NCBI GenBank assembly: GCA_035266845.1
Contig: DATFMP010000076.1
Coordinates: 38,258 to 102,257, forward strand
Length of the DNA stretch: 64,000 nucleotides
Direction: 5' to 3'
From: DATFMP01 sp035266845
GTDB taxonomy: Bacteria > SAR324 > JACQKK01
The first letter of the stretch is position 1; every line of letters starts with the position of its first letter. Below, piece by piece: positions 26,570 through 36,337 of this stretch. Under the pieces are notes generated by a model. The model ran no database searches. It was not told where the DNA came from and was given only the letters and a program-made list of their open reading frames with translations. The position numbers and the translations under genes were made by a program.

Positions 26570-26642
26570 GGTGCTTGCGCGCTGCACGCTCCCCGGCCTC
26601 CCGCACGCCCTGCTGTGCCTCCCAGCCGGCTGGCTGCGCCGC

Positions 26643-27347
26643 TCAGCCTGGGCCTTGCCCGGCTGCCTCGGCGGCATGCGCGAGTGCGGACGGCGTCTGG
26701 CAGCCCACAATGGCCGGGGCTTCGTGGATCAGCGCGTCGTTCTCAAGGGCGTCTACCATGAACAGGGCGAAGTCGATGCGGCGGGTGCGGTTGCTCTTCA
26801 GGATGGGGTCGCCCACGTGCCGGCTCCAGACGGGCAGCCCCTGGCTCTCGCCCTCCTCCAGGTCGCTCCCGCGCACCACCGTCCAGCGGGTGTCGCTGGC
26901 AAAGATCCGGCGGCATGCTTCGACCTGGTCGTCGATATCCGCGAAGCGTACGAGCCGCATCAGCCAACCCGCCACCTTGACCAGCGCAGTGAAGGCCGGG
27001 GAGTACACGTCCTGTCCGTCACGAGTGATGTGCCACCCGCAGGAGAAGATGAGGCGGGCCCCCGGCGGTGCGTAATCGAGCACCGCCTGGGCCGTGCCCG
27101 TGGAATATTGCTGCACGCCCCACGGGACGAGCACGGTGAGCACCCCGTCACATCCCGCGACCGCCCGCTTGATCACCTCGCGGTCGTTCGTCGCACCCGG
27201 AACGACGGTGATGCGTCCCTTGAAGGCGTCAAGCTTCTCGACGCTGCGCGGTCGGCACACGCCCACCACCTCGTGGCCCCGATCCAGCGCGTGCTGCACC
27301 ATGTATCGGCCGAGCTTGCCGGACGCACCAACGATGCAGACCTTCAT
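26643..27347 (-). CDS. NAD(P)-binding NmrA/atypical SDR protein
   Basis: 234 residues. N-terminal Rossmann motif GASGKLGRYM at about 8-17, and no complete Tyr-x3-Lys catalytic pair, as in the NmrA/NAD(P)-binding-13 group of atypical SDRs. These act as reductases or as redox sensors; the role here is unknown. The ATG at 27347 follows AAAGGAGTCAACG, a good ribosome site. It is convergent with the MDR gene at 26569. Confidence 0.82.
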   Translation of the reverse strand: MKVCIVGASGKLGRYMVQHALDRGHEVVGVCRPRSVEKLDAFKGRITVVPGATNDREVIKRAVAGCDGVLTVLVPWGVQQYSTGTAQAVLDYAPPGARLIFSCGWHITRDGQDVYSPAFTALVKVAGWLMRLVRFADIDDQVEACRRIFASDTRWTVVRGSDLEEGESQGLPVWSRHVGDPILKSNRTRRIDFALFMVDALENDALIHEAPAIVGCQTPSALAHAAEAAGQGPG

Positions 27348-27603
27348 CGTTGACTCCTTTTTGCGGTGCTGTGCGGACGTATGCCCTTGGAACGATCGGG
27401 CATGCTGAGGCCAGGAATGGCCCCCCTGTGCCCTCCGGCAGCGTCCTCGCGCGCCGCCACCGGGGTCCAATCAGTCTACACCAGGGCAACCGGGTAGTGC
27501 GATGTGTTGCGCCGGCCACCCCTTGCGGGTGTGGGGCAGGATAGCGACCGCCCTGCGCCCACCAGAAGCCAGGTCAGCGGGTATGAGGGGGACGGCAGCC
27601 CCG

Positions 27604-28461
27604 TCAGAGGAAGAGCGGGGTGATGCCGCGGCCGGAGATATCCCGTTCCATCTCCGGCTGGGAGGGCCCCGCCTGGAAGCGGCTGGCGGCGTCCAGCACC
27701 TTGGGCAGCAGGTGCGTGTCCCCCACCGTGTTCAGGAAGACGCCCGGCCGGCTGAGCACCCAGTGCACCGCATGGTCGATGCTGGCCTGGTCTTCCAGGG
27801 GCTCGTACCAGGTGTCGTGCGTCGGCGTCTTGTCGCCCCACGGCGCGCGGGCAATGGACTTGATGGTCTGCACGGCCACCTTGCGCTCCTGGCACAGTGC
27901 CACCAGGGCCTCGAAGTCCGCGCGGTACTGCGGATTCTGCATCATCACGTAGTTGTACGGCAGCAGCACGGAATCGAACGGGAAGCGCTCCAGGCTCTGC
28001 TTGTGCACCCGGGGCGCACCCGTGCCGTGCCCGGTCACGCCGATGAAGCGCGTCAGCCCCTGCTCGCGCGCCTCGATGGCCGCCTCCAGCGCCCCGCCGG
28101 GGCCCATCGCCACATGCCAGTCCGGCGGGTCCACCAGGTTGTGGAGCTGCAGCAGATCCACGTGGTCCACCCGCAGGCGCTCCAGCGAAAGGTGAATCTG
28201 ATCCTTGGCTTTCTGGTAGCTGCGCTCGCGCGTCTTGGTGGCCAGAAAGAATTTGGCGCGGTGTTGCGCCATCCAGGGGCCGATGCGGAGTTCCGATTCC
28301 CCGTAGGTCGCGGCGGTGTCGATGTGGTTCACGCCGTGCTCCAGCAGCAGATCCAGCACGCGGTCCGCTTCCGCCTGGGAGCAGGCTTTCAGTCCGGCCC
28401 CGCCGAACAGCGTGCGGGTGCTGAGATGGCCGGTGTTGCCGAAGGCTAGCTTCTCGATCAT
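27604..28461 (-). CDS. Aldo/keto reductase
   Basis: 285 residues, a TIM-barrel NADPH-dependent reductase. D48 and Y53 of HIDTAATYGESE, Lys in LATKTRER and His in LLQLHNL are the catalytic tetrad. C-terminally the phosphate-binding region is shorter than usual. Substrate unknown; the FGGAGL start and overall form are those of the YhdN/general stress protein 69-like branch. The start ATG is at 28461; the open frame extends further but over the intergenic hairpins. Confidence 0.88.
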   Translation of the reverse strand: MIEKLAFGNTGHLSTRTLFGGAGLKACSQAEADRVLDLLLEHGVNHIDTAATYGESELRIGPWMAQHRAKFFLATKTRERSYQKAKDQIHLSLERLRVDHVDLLQLHNLVDPPDWHVAMGPGGALEAAIEAREQGLTRFIGVTGHGTGAPRVHKQSLERFPFDSVLLPYNYVMMQNPQYRADFEALVALCQERKVAVQTIKSIARAPWGDKTPTHDTWYEPLEDQASIDHAVHWVLSRPGVFLNTVGDTHLLPKVLDAASRFQAGPSQPEMERDISGRGITPLFL

Positions 28462-28708
28462 GCGTGCACTCCATTCCCCGTGGGCCGGACGCTTCCCGGT
28501 GCCGCAACGCGCCCGGCTCGATCTTGCTGCGACGGTGGCGCTGCCCGGGCCACAGAACCGGGCGCGCCGGCAATCCACCGGATGGCCCCGCCGGCTCGCA
28601 TGCCGTGCAGGGCATCCCGATCGCACCGTATCACGACCCGCCGCCGGATGAATCCCGCAATGGGCCTGACAAATGGCGAGGCCGTGTTTTGAAAAGCATT
28701 TCGGCCAA

Positions 28709-28770
28709 GGGGGCTTTGCCCCCCGCGTTAGATTTCGTGTGGTGTTCAAGCGGCCAGCCGCTTGAACACC
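28709..28770. repeat. Two adjacent perfect hairpins in a 478-base promoter gap
   Basis: GGGGGC-TTT-GCCCCC at 28709-28723 and GGTGTTCAAGCGGC-CA-GCCGCTTGAACACC at 28741-28770 (14-bp perfect arms). They lie between the divergent aldo/keto reductase and LLM genes, so they are not simple terminators of either. The rest of the 28462-28939 gap shows no gene. Confidence 0.6.
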
Positions 28771-28939
28771 GATTCCTAAACAGAACCTGGCCCACCGGCG
28801 GCACCCCACACCGCAGAGGCGGTTGAACATGGGGGCCCACCCCGCGGATTGCTGGCGCGTGTGCGGATGCGGTAGGGGAAAGGGGGAGCCGTCCCCAGCT
28901 CCCTTCGTGCGGTGGACGCTGGATCAGCAGGAGGTGCCA

Positions 28940-29932
28940 ATGATCCCCAGGGTGGATATCCGGGTGCCCGTGGGCCTGCCCGTGCGGGAAACCGCGGACT
29001 TCATCGCGGAGTGCGAGGCCGCCGGCTTCGCCGGCGTGGGCGTGCACGACCACCAGCACGCCGGGCGCGACGTGTTCGTCACGCTGGCCGTGGCGGCGGA
29101 ACGCACGTCGCGGATCGCGCTGTACCCGGCCACCACCAATCCGGTCACGCGCCACCCCACGGTGCTGGCCTCCGTGGCGCACACGCTGGAGGAGATCGCG
29201 CCGGGTCGGGTGATGCTGACCGTCGGGCCGGGCTACCTGGCGGTGCTCAACATCGGCCGGCCCAAGGCCTCGCTGCAAACCATGCGCGAGGCTATCCTCA
29301 CCATCCGGCGGCTGCTTCGGGGCGAGACGGTGCGCATCAACGGCGGCGAGACCCGCATGCGCAACGTCAGCGAGCGGCCCACGCCCATCTTCATGACCGC
29401 CGCGGGGCCGCGCATGATGGAGCTGGCCGGCGAGGTGGCCGATGGCGCGCTGATGATGGTGGGACTGCACCCGCGCTCCGTCGCCGCGGCCCGCCGCCGG
29501 CTGGCGGCGGGTGCCCAGCGGGCGGGTCGCGACCTGAAGGATTTTCAGACCCTCTTCATCACGCCCATGACCGTGAGCGAGGACGGTCGCGAGGCCCGGC
29601 GCTGGCCCCAGCAGTGGTTTCGCCCCGGCCAGCCCTACCTCAAGTATCCCAGCGCCGCGAACTTGGTGTGGCTGCGGGAGGCCGGCTTCGACCTGCCCGA
29701 TGACGTCGTCCCGGAGCAGATCGGGGACGACGAGGCGGCGCGCATCTGCGATGCGTTCGGGTTGTTCGGCACGGCCGAGGAGTGCCTGCAGCGCCTCAAA
29801 CGCGCGGCCAGCGAATCGGGCATCGAGCACGTGTTCATCTTCCCCACCCACACGCAGGAGGGCGGGTACGACATGCCGCGCCGCGAGGTGCAGGCGTTCC
29901 GCGACGTGATCTTCCCCGGGCTGCGCGGCTAG
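28940..29932 (+). CDS. LLM-class flavin-dependent oxidoreductase
   Basis: 330 residues, a luciferase-like (bacterial luciferase/F420 or FMN) TIM-barrel. The N-terminal strands, the TNPVTRHP segment and GRVMLTVGPGY are typical; the C-terminus carries a HVFIFPT strand. In many related proteins the cofactor is F420 (methylene-H4MPT reductase-like group), which cannot be told from FMN here. The ATG at 28940 follows AGGAGG by 6 bases. An SDR gene follows in the same direction after 53 bases, suggesting a two-gene catabolic unit. Confidence 0.87.
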   Translation: MIPRVDIRVPVGLPVRETADFIAECEAAGFAGVGVHDHQHAGRDVFVTLAVAAERTSRIALYPATTNPVTRHPTVLASVAHTLEEIAPGRVMLTVGPGYLAVLNIGRPKASLQTMREAILTIRRLLRGETVRINGGETRMRNVSERPTPIFMTAAGPRMMELAGEVADGALMMVGLHPRSVAAARRRLAAGAQRAGRDLKDFQTLFITPMTVSEDGREARRWPQQWFRPGQPYLKYPSAANLVWLREAGFDLPDDVVPEQIGDDEAARICDAFGLFGTAEECLQRLKRAASESGIEHVFIFPTHTQEGGYDMPRREVQAFRDVIFPGLRG

Positions 29933-29985
29933 CCGGGGTCACCACGGCGGCCTCCGGCCGCCCATACGCGGGAGGGGAACATCCC

Positions 29986-30744
29986 ATGGGCAAGCTATCG
30001 GACCGCCCGGCCCTGGTCACCGGCGCGGGGAGTGGCATCGGCCGGGCCATCGCCCACGCCTTCGCCGCGGAGGGCGCCCCGGTGCTGTGCGCGGACATCG
30101 TGGCGGACGCCGCCCGGCGCGTGGCGGGGGAGATCGCCCAGGCGGGCTGGCGTGCCGAGCCTTGCGAGGCGGACGTGAGCCGCGGCGATTCCGTGCGGGA
30201 CATGGTGGCACAGGCGGTCGCGGCCTTCGGGTCGCTGCGCATCGTGGTCTGCAATGCAGCCGTGTTCTCGCCCATCGCCACGGTGGAGACGCTGGACGAG
30301 GCGGACTGGGAGCGGGCGTTGGCGGTCAACCTCACGGGCGCCTTCCTCACCTGCAAGCACGCCCTGCCCCACCTGCGGGCGGCGGGCGGCGGCAGCGTGA
30401 TCCTGCTGGCCTCGCAGATGGCCCGCGTGGCCAACGCCGGCCAGGCCGTCTACTGCACCACCAAGGGCGCGCTGGTGCAGTTGGCCAAGGGCATGGCGCT
30501 CGATCACGTGCAGGATGGCATCCGCGTCAACACGCTCTCGCCCGGCGGCGTGGCCACCCCCCGCATGGTGCAGCGCTTCGGCGACATGGAGACGGCGCAG
30601 CGGCTGTGGGGCCCCAAGCATCCCATGGGCCGGCTGGGCGAGCCGGAGGAGATCGCGCGCGGCGCGGTGTTTCTCGCCGGCGACGATTCGTCGTTCATGA
30701 CGGGCGCCGATCTGCTGATCGACGGCGGATACACCGCCTGGTAG
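29986..30744 (+). CDS. Short-chain dehydrogenase/reductase (SDR)
   Basis: 252 residues, classical SDR: cofactor motif TGAGSGIGRA (13-22), CNAAV in the NNAG position, catalytic Ser in LLASQ, and Y-C-T-T-K as the Tyr-x3-Lys pair. Ends in LLIDGGYTAW. It oxidises or reduces an unknown alcohol/ketone. Probably co-transcribed with the LLM gene. The GGAGGGGAAC ribosome site fits the ATG at 29986. Confidence 0.9.
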   Translation: MGKLSDRPALVTGAGSGIGRAIAHAFAAEGAPVLCADIVADAARRVAGEIAQAGWRAEPCEADVSRGDSVRDMVAQAVAAFGSLRIVVCNAAVFSPIATVETLDEADWERALAVNLTGAFLTCKHALPHLRAAGGGSVILLASQMARVANAGQAVYCTTKGALVQLAKGMALDHVQDGIRVNTLSPGGVATPRMVQRFGDMETAQRLWGPKHPMGRLGEPEEIARGAVFLAGDDSSFMTGADLLIDGGYTAW

Positions 30745-30756
30745 CCGGGCTGCGGC

Positions 30757-31944
30757 TCAGCGCAGGTGCCCGGTGCGCTGGAGGCTCAGCGCGGAGCCGA
30801 GCAGGGCGATGGCGCACAGGCCGATGGGCAGGAATGCCAGGCGTGGCACCCCGCTCAGGTCCCACGCGGCGCCGCTAACCAGCGCGATGGCCATGGCGCT
30901 GGCATAGCCGATGGTGAACATCGACGCGGAGGTGCGCGGCACGTCCCGCTGTGGGCTGAGCAGCGCCGGGAGCGTTAGCGCCAGCGTCAGCACCGCGCTG
31001 CCCGAAAAGCCCAGTAGCGACGCCGACACGAGCACCCACACGCCGGTGGTGCTCGCCATGCCGATAACACCCAGCAGCGCCATGATGCCGGCGACCAGAT
31101 AGGGCCAGCCGCGCCGCTCGATTCGGCTGGCCACGGCCAGCAGCAGCAGCGACGACGGGAGCTGGCTGAAGTTGAGCGCGCCCAGCGCGCCGCTGATGAG
31201 GTGCGCCCGCCCCGTTGTGCTCAGATAGGGAGGCAGAAAGGCGTTGGTGGCGAAGTACATGCTGTTCACGCTGCCCATCAGCGCCCCGAGCTGCCACGTC
31301 AGCGGGCTGCGCCAGTCCGGCCACCAGCGGCCGGTGACCACCGGCTTCGGGGCCTGCGGGGCTGCGGGCTGCTTGGGTGTGGGCCGGGGCGCCGCGATGG
31401 CGACCAGCACGCCCGTGATGGCCAGGGGAATCGACCACACGCCCAGGGCCGCCCGCCAGGAGCCGCCCACCCACCCCAGCACCAGCGGCAGGGTCAGCAG
31501 CACGGGGAAGATCTCGCCCAGCAGCAGGCCGTTGGTGTACACGGCCGTGCCGAAGCCGATGCGGTTGGGCAGCCATTCGCGTACCACCGCCGGCAGCACC
31601 GGCTGCATGATTGCGATGCCGAAGCCCATGACGCCGGTGGCCAGGTACAGCAGGTCCAGGCTGCCGCTGGCCGCGCGCAGGCCGGAGCCCGCCGCGGCGA
31701 TGAGCAGACCCGCCACCAGTGTGGTCAACGTACCCAGCCGCGCGATCAGCAGCGATCCCGGCACCGCCGCCAGCGCGAACAGCGCCACGGGGATGCTGCT
31801 CAGCAGCCCCACCTGTGTTGCGGAGAGCGCGAACTCCCCGCGGATCGCCGGCAGCAGCGGCGGCACGGCGAGGATCGTCAGGCGCAGCCCGGACCCCGCC
31901 AGCCACAGCAGCGCAACGGCCAGCCACACGCGTCTGTTTCCCAT
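30757..31944 (-). CDS. MFS transporter (CynX/NimT-like)
   Basis: 395 residues with 12 hydrophobic segments and a central loop (about 190-210, Pro/Lys-rich). The first helices (RLTILAVPPLLPAI) and the overall compactness resemble the CynX/NimT branch of the major facilitator superfamily, whose members carry cyanate or small aromatic compounds. Substrate unknown. It is convergent with the SDR gene (12-base gap). Confidence 0.85.
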   Translation of the reverse strand: MGNRRVWLAVALLWLAGSGLRLTILAVPPLLPAIRGEFALSATQVGLLSSIPVALFALAAVPGSLLIARLGTLTTLVAGLLIAAAGSGLRAASGSLDLLYLATGVMGFGIAIMQPVLPAVVREWLPNRIGFGTAVYTNGLLLGEIFPVLLTLPLVLGWVGGSWRAALGVWSIPLAITGVLVAIAAPRPTPKQPAAPQAPKPVVTGRWWPDWRSPLTWQLGALMGSVNSMYFATNAFLPPYLSTTGRAHLISGALGALNFSQLPSSLLLLAVASRIERRGWPYLVAGIMALLGVIGMASTTGVWVLVSASLLGFSGSAVLTLALTLPALLSPQRDVPRTSASMFTIGYASAMAIALVSGAAWDLSGVPRLAFLPIGLCAIALLGSALSLQRTGHLR

Positions 31945-32074
31945 CGAGCCTCCCTGCTCAGTGTGTACGGTTGCCCCAGGCGATAGCGGAACGGGGGCGC
32001 CCTGACAAGTCCGGGGCCTGCCACGTGCCGCACGGGATGCTCGCGGGTAACAGTCGGATGGGCGTGCGGCTGCC

Positions 32075-32827
32075 CTACCGGGGCGGGTCCAGCTCGGGAT
32101 AGTGGCGGAAGATGCCGTGCTCGTTGAACGGCAGCCGGCGCGGCGAGGCCAAGTAGGCGGCGATACGCGGACGCTCCGCCACGGCTGCGTGCAGCGCCAT
32201 CACGCGCGGAAACTGGGGTGCCAGCGCCGCCAGCGCGTTGGGGAACGCATAGGCCAGCCCGTCCACGAGCTGGAACAGCGCCAGGTCCACGTAGCTGAGG
32301 GCATCGCTCACCAGCACCTGCTCCTCGCCCGCGGCATTGGCGCTCAGCACATGCTCAAAGTAGCCCAGTGCCTTGGGCAGGCGTTCCGCGATGAAGATCG
32401 GCGCGAGGCGCAGTGCCTCGGTCTGTTGATCCTCGTAGTACAGCGAACTTGCCAGCGGATGGTGGACGTTGTGGACCTCCGCCACCCGGTCCATCACGGT
32501 CAGCATGAGCTGGTCGGCTCGCAGCCAGTCGTCCTCCGCCGGTGGGAGCAGCCCGCCGTGGGCGGCCACGTAGCGGCAGATCAGCGCCGTCTGGGCCAGC
32601 CGCAGCCGGCCCACGCGCAGCACTGGGGGCGCGAAGGGCGGCGTGCCGGCCGTGTCGTCCTCCAGCAGCCGCACGATGGCCCCGGGCCCGCCGCCTTCGC
32701 CTGCCGGGCGGCGCGCCACGTCCACGTAGGGCAGACCGGCCTCCTCGAACACGAGGCGCACGAACTCGCCGCGACCCTGGATGGTGGGCCAGTAGAACAG
32801 CTCGAAGGTGGGTGTGGCTGCGGACAT
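32075..32827 (-). CDS. Glutathione S-transferase-like protein
   Basis: 250 residues. N-terminal thioredoxin-like GST domain with Y12 in LFYWPTIQGRGEFVR at the position of the catalytic Tyr in sigma/alpha-type GSTs, and a C-terminal helical domain. The insertion PAGEGGGPGA around residue 45 is unusual. It is divergent from the FAH-family gene at 33047, which could suit a shared role in aromatic or isomerised acid breakdown (as in glutathione-dependent maleylacetoacetate isomerase plus FAH), but this is inference. Confidence 0.8.
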   Translation of the reverse strand: MSAATPTFELFYWPTIQGRGEFVRLVFEEAGLPYVDVARRPAGEGGGPGAIVRLLEDDTAGTPPFAPPVLRVGRLRLAQTALICRYVAAHGGLLPPAEDDWLRADQLMLTVMDRVAEVHNVHHPLASSLYYEDQQTEALRLAPIFIAERLPKALGYFEHVLSANAAGEEQVLVSDALSYVDLALFQLVDGLAYAFPNALAALAPQFPRVMALHAAVAERPRIAAYLASPRRLPFNEHGIFRHYPELDPPR

Positions 32828-33046
32828 GGCGGAGGCTCTCTGGAATTCAATACGTGGCGCGCATCCCTGCCCGGCGCCGGAGCAGGGATTGTAGCGGCTC
32901 GGTGCAGTGCGGCGCGGCGGCAGGTGCGCGCCGATGGTAACACAGGCGCGACGAGCCGGGTGCTTGCTCATTTGCGGGGGAGGTCGCAGAAAGGGGCAGA
33001 GGTCCGCGCGGGCGGGCCCGCACATCGAGCAAAGAGGGAGGGTGCC

Positions 33047-33982
33047 ATGAAGCTGCTGTACTTCGACGAGTTCCGGCTAGGCGTGCTGAAGGGCGAGGCG
33101 GTCGTGGACGTGACGGACGCGGTGCGGGACATCCCGCACACGGGACCCCACGACCTCATCAGCGGACTGATCGATCGCTTCGCGGAATACCGTCCGCGGC
33201 TGGAGGCTGCTGCCGCCAAGGCCCCGGGCGTGCCGCTGGCGCAGGTGCGCATCCGCCCGCCCCTGCCCAGGCCAGTCAATATCGACTGCATGGCGGTGAA
33301 CTACATGGAGGACGGCACGCGCAGCGAGCCCGCGCCCATCAACGGCTTCCACAAGTCCCCCAACGCCGTGATCGGACACGGGGACACGCTGGTGCTGCCG
33401 GACGTGCCCGCGACCATCTTCGAGGGCGAGGCGGAGCTGGCCGTGGTGATGGGCCGGCGCGCCACCCGCGTCAAGGCCGCGGACGCGATGGGCTACGTCT
33501 TCGGGTACGTGAACTTCATCGACGGCTCGGCCCGTGGCCTGCAGCCGCCCGGCAACACCTTCTATCAGATGAAGTCCCGCGACACCTTCGCCCCCATGGG
33601 GCCGTTCCTGGTCACGGCGGACGAGATTCCCGATTCCCACAAGCTGCAGATCCGGCTGTGGAACAACGGCGTGCTGTACCAGGACTTCAACACGGACGAC
33701 ATGGCGCACGACATCGCCCGCTGCATCGAGTTCGTCACCGCCATCCACACACTGGAGCCGGGGGACGTGCTGGCCACGGGCACCAACCACCGTGGGCTCA
33801 ATCCGTTCATGGACGGGGACGTGATCGAGATGGAGTGCGAGGGGCTGGGCCGCCTGCGCTTCAACGTGCGGGACGAGCTGAAGCGCACCTGGGCGCGCAC
33901 CACGCGGCTGCAGCACCAGCAGGCGCAGGGTGAGGGTCCCACCACCCCGCAGCTCACGGGCAAGTACGCCAAGCCGCGCTGA
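33047..33982 (+). CDS. Fumarylacetoacetate hydrolase family protein
   Basis: 311 residues. FAH C-terminal domain with the metal ligands E-x-E in IFEGEAELAVV and Asp in YVNFIDGSARG, and the KSRDTFAPMGP loop, which is diagnostic of the family. Family members cleave or decarboxylate acylpyruvates and related beta-diketo acids; the substrate is not known. The ATG at 33047 is preceded by AGAGGGAGGGTGCC. The extra C-terminal tail after residue 280 (Gln-rich) is not in the core fold. Confidence 0.9.
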   Translation: MKLLYFDEFRLGVLKGEAVVDVTDAVRDIPHTGPHDLISGLIDRFAEYRPRLEAAAAKAPGVPLAQVRIRPPLPRPVNIDCMAVNYMEDGTRSEPAPINGFHKSPNAVIGHGDTLVLPDVPATIFEGEAELAVVMGRRATRVKAADAMGYVFGYVNFIDGSARGLQPPGNTFYQMKSRDTFAPMGPFLVTADEIPDSHKLQIRLWNNGVLYQDFNTDDMAHDIARCIEFVTAIHTLEPGDVLATGTNHRGLNPFMDGDVIEMECEGLGRLRFNVRDELKRTWARTTRLQHQQAQGEGPTTPQLTGKYAKPR

Positions 33983-34025
33983 GCCGCCATTGCCTGGCGC
34001 ACGGGGTGGCGTGTCTCGGGGCCGC

Positions 34026-34277
34026 TCAGCCCCCGGCGATGGGCGGGAAGATGGCCAGCGTCTCGCCCTCGTGCAGGGGGTGCGCCTCGATCTCGCCGGC
34101 CGTGAGGTGGACGCCGTCCACCAGTGCCAGCGTGGCCAGCGCGCGCGGGATGTTCAGGCGCTCCACCACCTGACGAGGCGTAGTGCCCTCGGGCACCTCC
34201 AGCTCCATGGTGTGGTCTTCGCTGCCCGGCGGCAGCCGCGAGGCCAGCATGGCGAACAGCTTGAGCTTGATCTTCAT
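34026..34277 (-). CDS. MoaD/ThiS-family sulfur carrier
   Basis: 83 residues, ubiquitin-like fold, ending in the diglycine tail (IFPPIAGG) that is adenylated and thiocarboxylated. It begins KIKLKLFAML, the usual MoaD first strand. It lies 50 bases downstream of the aldehyde:ferredoxin oxidoreductase gene on the same strand. Such pairing is common and suggests a dedicated carrier for the tungsto-/molybdopterin of that enzyme. No moaE or MoeB-type gene is in the window. Confidence 0.88.
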   Translation of the reverse strand: MKIKLKLFAMLASRLPPGSEDHTMELEVPEGTTPRQVVERLNIPRALATLALVDGVHLTAGEIEAHPLHEGETLAIFPPIAGG

Positions 34278-34327
34278 GGTGGGAGGGGCGGCGCTCCGCC
34301 AGAGCGGGAGCGCCGCCATCGAAGCGA

Positions 34328-36196
34328 CTACGATGCGGCGTGATACAACTCCCGCACCCCGAGCCGTTGCAGCACTTCGGGGCCGGGCACGCCGCCGGAA
34401 CTCCAGCCGCGCAGCTCGTAGTATTCCGGCAGCATCACGTCCAGCCGGCTCACCTTGCCCTTGGACGGGCCGCTGCGCGCCGCTTCCTTGAGGATGCGCT
34501 TGGGCAGGGTGTCATCCTTGCCCGTCAGCCCGGCCGCCAGGTTGAACTCGCGCTCCAGGTTCCAGATGCGCTCGCCGATGCGGCCCAGGCTGTCCTCGGA
34601 GAAGTCGCCTTCGCTATCCGCCGAGAGCAGCGCTGAGATTTCCGGGGCGCCCCAGGCGAAGGTGCTGAACAGGCACAGCCCGGCCGAGTCCACCACTGCC
34701 GTCAAGTCCTGGAAGGCCTTGACCAACGCGGCCTTGCCTTCGTACGCCTGCGGGTCGGTCTTGGTGGGCACCCCCAGGATTTCCGAGGACACGGCGTACC
34801 CGCGCACGTGGCAGGCGCCGCGGTTGCTGGTGGCATACTCCAGCCCCATGCCCTGGATGCCCCGGCCGTCGTAGGCGGGGAACTCCTGGCCCTTCACGCT
34901 CATGGAGAGATCGGGGTGCCCGTGGCGCTCGCAGAGCCGCCTGGAGCCCAGCCCCATCTCCTTGCCGAAGCCGATGCCCTTGGCGGTTTCCTCCGTGATG
35001 CGCACCAGGGCGTGGGCATCGCCGAAGTGCAGCGGATAGCCCACCTGCGCCTCCGTGATGGCGCCGATCTGGAACAGCTCCATGGCCGCACCGACGGTGC
35101 TACCGAAGGAGATGGTATCCATCCCGTGCTCGTTGCACAGGAAGTTGCAGAAGGTGAGCGCTTCCAGGTCGCTCACACCCGTAGCGGCGCCCAGCGCCCA
35201 GGCGGATTCGTACTCCAGCCCGCCCGAATCGCCCCAGTACTCGGGCCGGTCCTTCACGGAGAAGTGCGTGCGCAGGATGTGCGAGACCCGCCCGCAGCCG
35301 ATGGTGCACGAGAAGCAGGGCTCGCGGTGCACCAAGTTGGTCTGGCCGTCCTCCCGCACCACGTCGACCATGGCCTCTCCGCTGATCTTGCTGGCGCCCT
35401 CGAACTGCACGTCCTGGGCGTTGCGGGTGGGCAAGCCGCCGGTCTCGTTGATGATGTTCATCAGCACGTTGGTGCCGTACGTGGGGAGGCCCTCACTGGT
35501 GACGGGGTGCTCCTCCAGCAGCTTCTTGGTGGCCGCCGCCACCTCGCGGAACTTCTCGGCATCGCGCGGGATCACCTTACCCGTGCCGCGCACGGCCAGG
35601 GCCTTCAGGTTCTTGGAGCCCATCACGGCGCCCACGCCGGAGCGGCCGGCCGCGCGGTACTCGTCGTTGATCACCGACGCATAGAGCACCTGCTGCTCGC
35701 CCGCGCCACCGATGCTGGCCACCTTCAGGTGCGCATCGCCGTGCTGCTGGCGCAGCCAGCGCTCGGTTTCCCAGACCGTCTTGCCCCACAGCTTCCCGGC
35801 GGGCAGCAGTTGGGCATCGCTGTCGTGGATATACAGGTACATGGGCGCCTTGGCGCGGCCCTGGAAGATCACCATGTCCCACCCCGCCTTCTTCAGCTCG
35901 GCGCCGAACAGGCCGCCGGAGTTGGAGCAGGCGATGGCGCCCGTAAGCGCGCCTTTGGTGATTACCGAGTAGCGGCCCGCCGTGCCCGCCGTGGTGCCCG
36001 TCAGCGGGCCGGTGGCGAAGATCAGCTCGTTGCCCGGTGCCAGCGGGTCCACCTTCGGGTCCACCTCCTCCACCAGGTAGCGTGTGGCCAGCCCGCGTTG
36101 ACCGATATACTGCCGCGCCCAATCCATCTTGAGCGCTTCGGTGGTGCAGGTGCCCTCGGTCAAGTTCACCCGCAGCAGTTTGCGTGACCAGCTCAT
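34328..36196 (-). CDS. Aldehyde:ferredoxin oxidoreductase (tungsten/molybdenum bis-pterin)
   Basis: 622 residues, normal for AOR. It oxidises aldehydes to acids with ferredoxin, or the reverse, under anoxic conditions. Domain 1 has TGPLTGTTAGTAGR and the pterin region; the [4Fe-4S] ligands are C294-x2-C297-x3-C301, with the fourth cysteine expected in SAGLCLF near residue 500. The ATG at 36196 gives the standard WSRKLLRVNL start. A MoaD gene follows, and an FNR-type box lies about 142 bases upstream, matching an enzyme needed without oxygen. No ferredoxin gene is adjacent. Confidence 0.95.
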   Translation of the reverse strand: MSWSRKLLRVNLTEGTCTTEALKMDWARQYIGQRGLATRYLVEEVDPKVDPLAPGNELIFATGPLTGTTAGTAGRYSVITKGALTGAIACSNSGGLFGAELKKAGWDMVIFQGRAKAPMYLYIHDSDAQLLPAGKLWGKTVWETERWLRQQHGDAHLKVASIGGAGEQQVLYASVINDEYRAAGRSGVGAVMGSKNLKALAVRGTGKVIPRDAEKFREVAAATKKLLEEHPVTSEGLPTYGTNVLMNIINETGGLPTRNAQDVQFEGASKISGEAMVDVVREDGQTNLVHREPCFSCTIGCGRVSHILRTHFSVKDRPEYWGDSGGLEYESAWALGAATGVSDLEALTFCNFLCNEHGMDTISFGSTVGAAMELFQIGAITEAQVGYPLHFGDAHALVRITEETAKGIGFGKEMGLGSRRLCERHGHPDLSMSVKGQEFPAYDGRGIQGMGLEYATSNRGACHVRGYAVSSEILGVPTKTDPQAYEGKAALVKAFQDLTAVVDSAGLCLFSTFAWGAPEISALLSADSEGDFSEDSLGRIGERIWNLEREFNLAAGLTGKDDTLPKRILKEAARSGPSKGKVSRLDVMLPEYYELRGWSSGGVPGPEVLQRLGVRELYHAAS

Positions 36197-36337
36197 GGGT
36201 TTTCTCCTTGCCTTCCGATCGCTTGCGCAGGAGGCGCCGTCGCCTGCAACGGCAGCCCCGGCCGGCGTCCGCACGGATACCGGCGCCTGGACATCCCCCT
36301 CATAGATTCATTGCAGCACACCCGTGAAAACCGCTCT

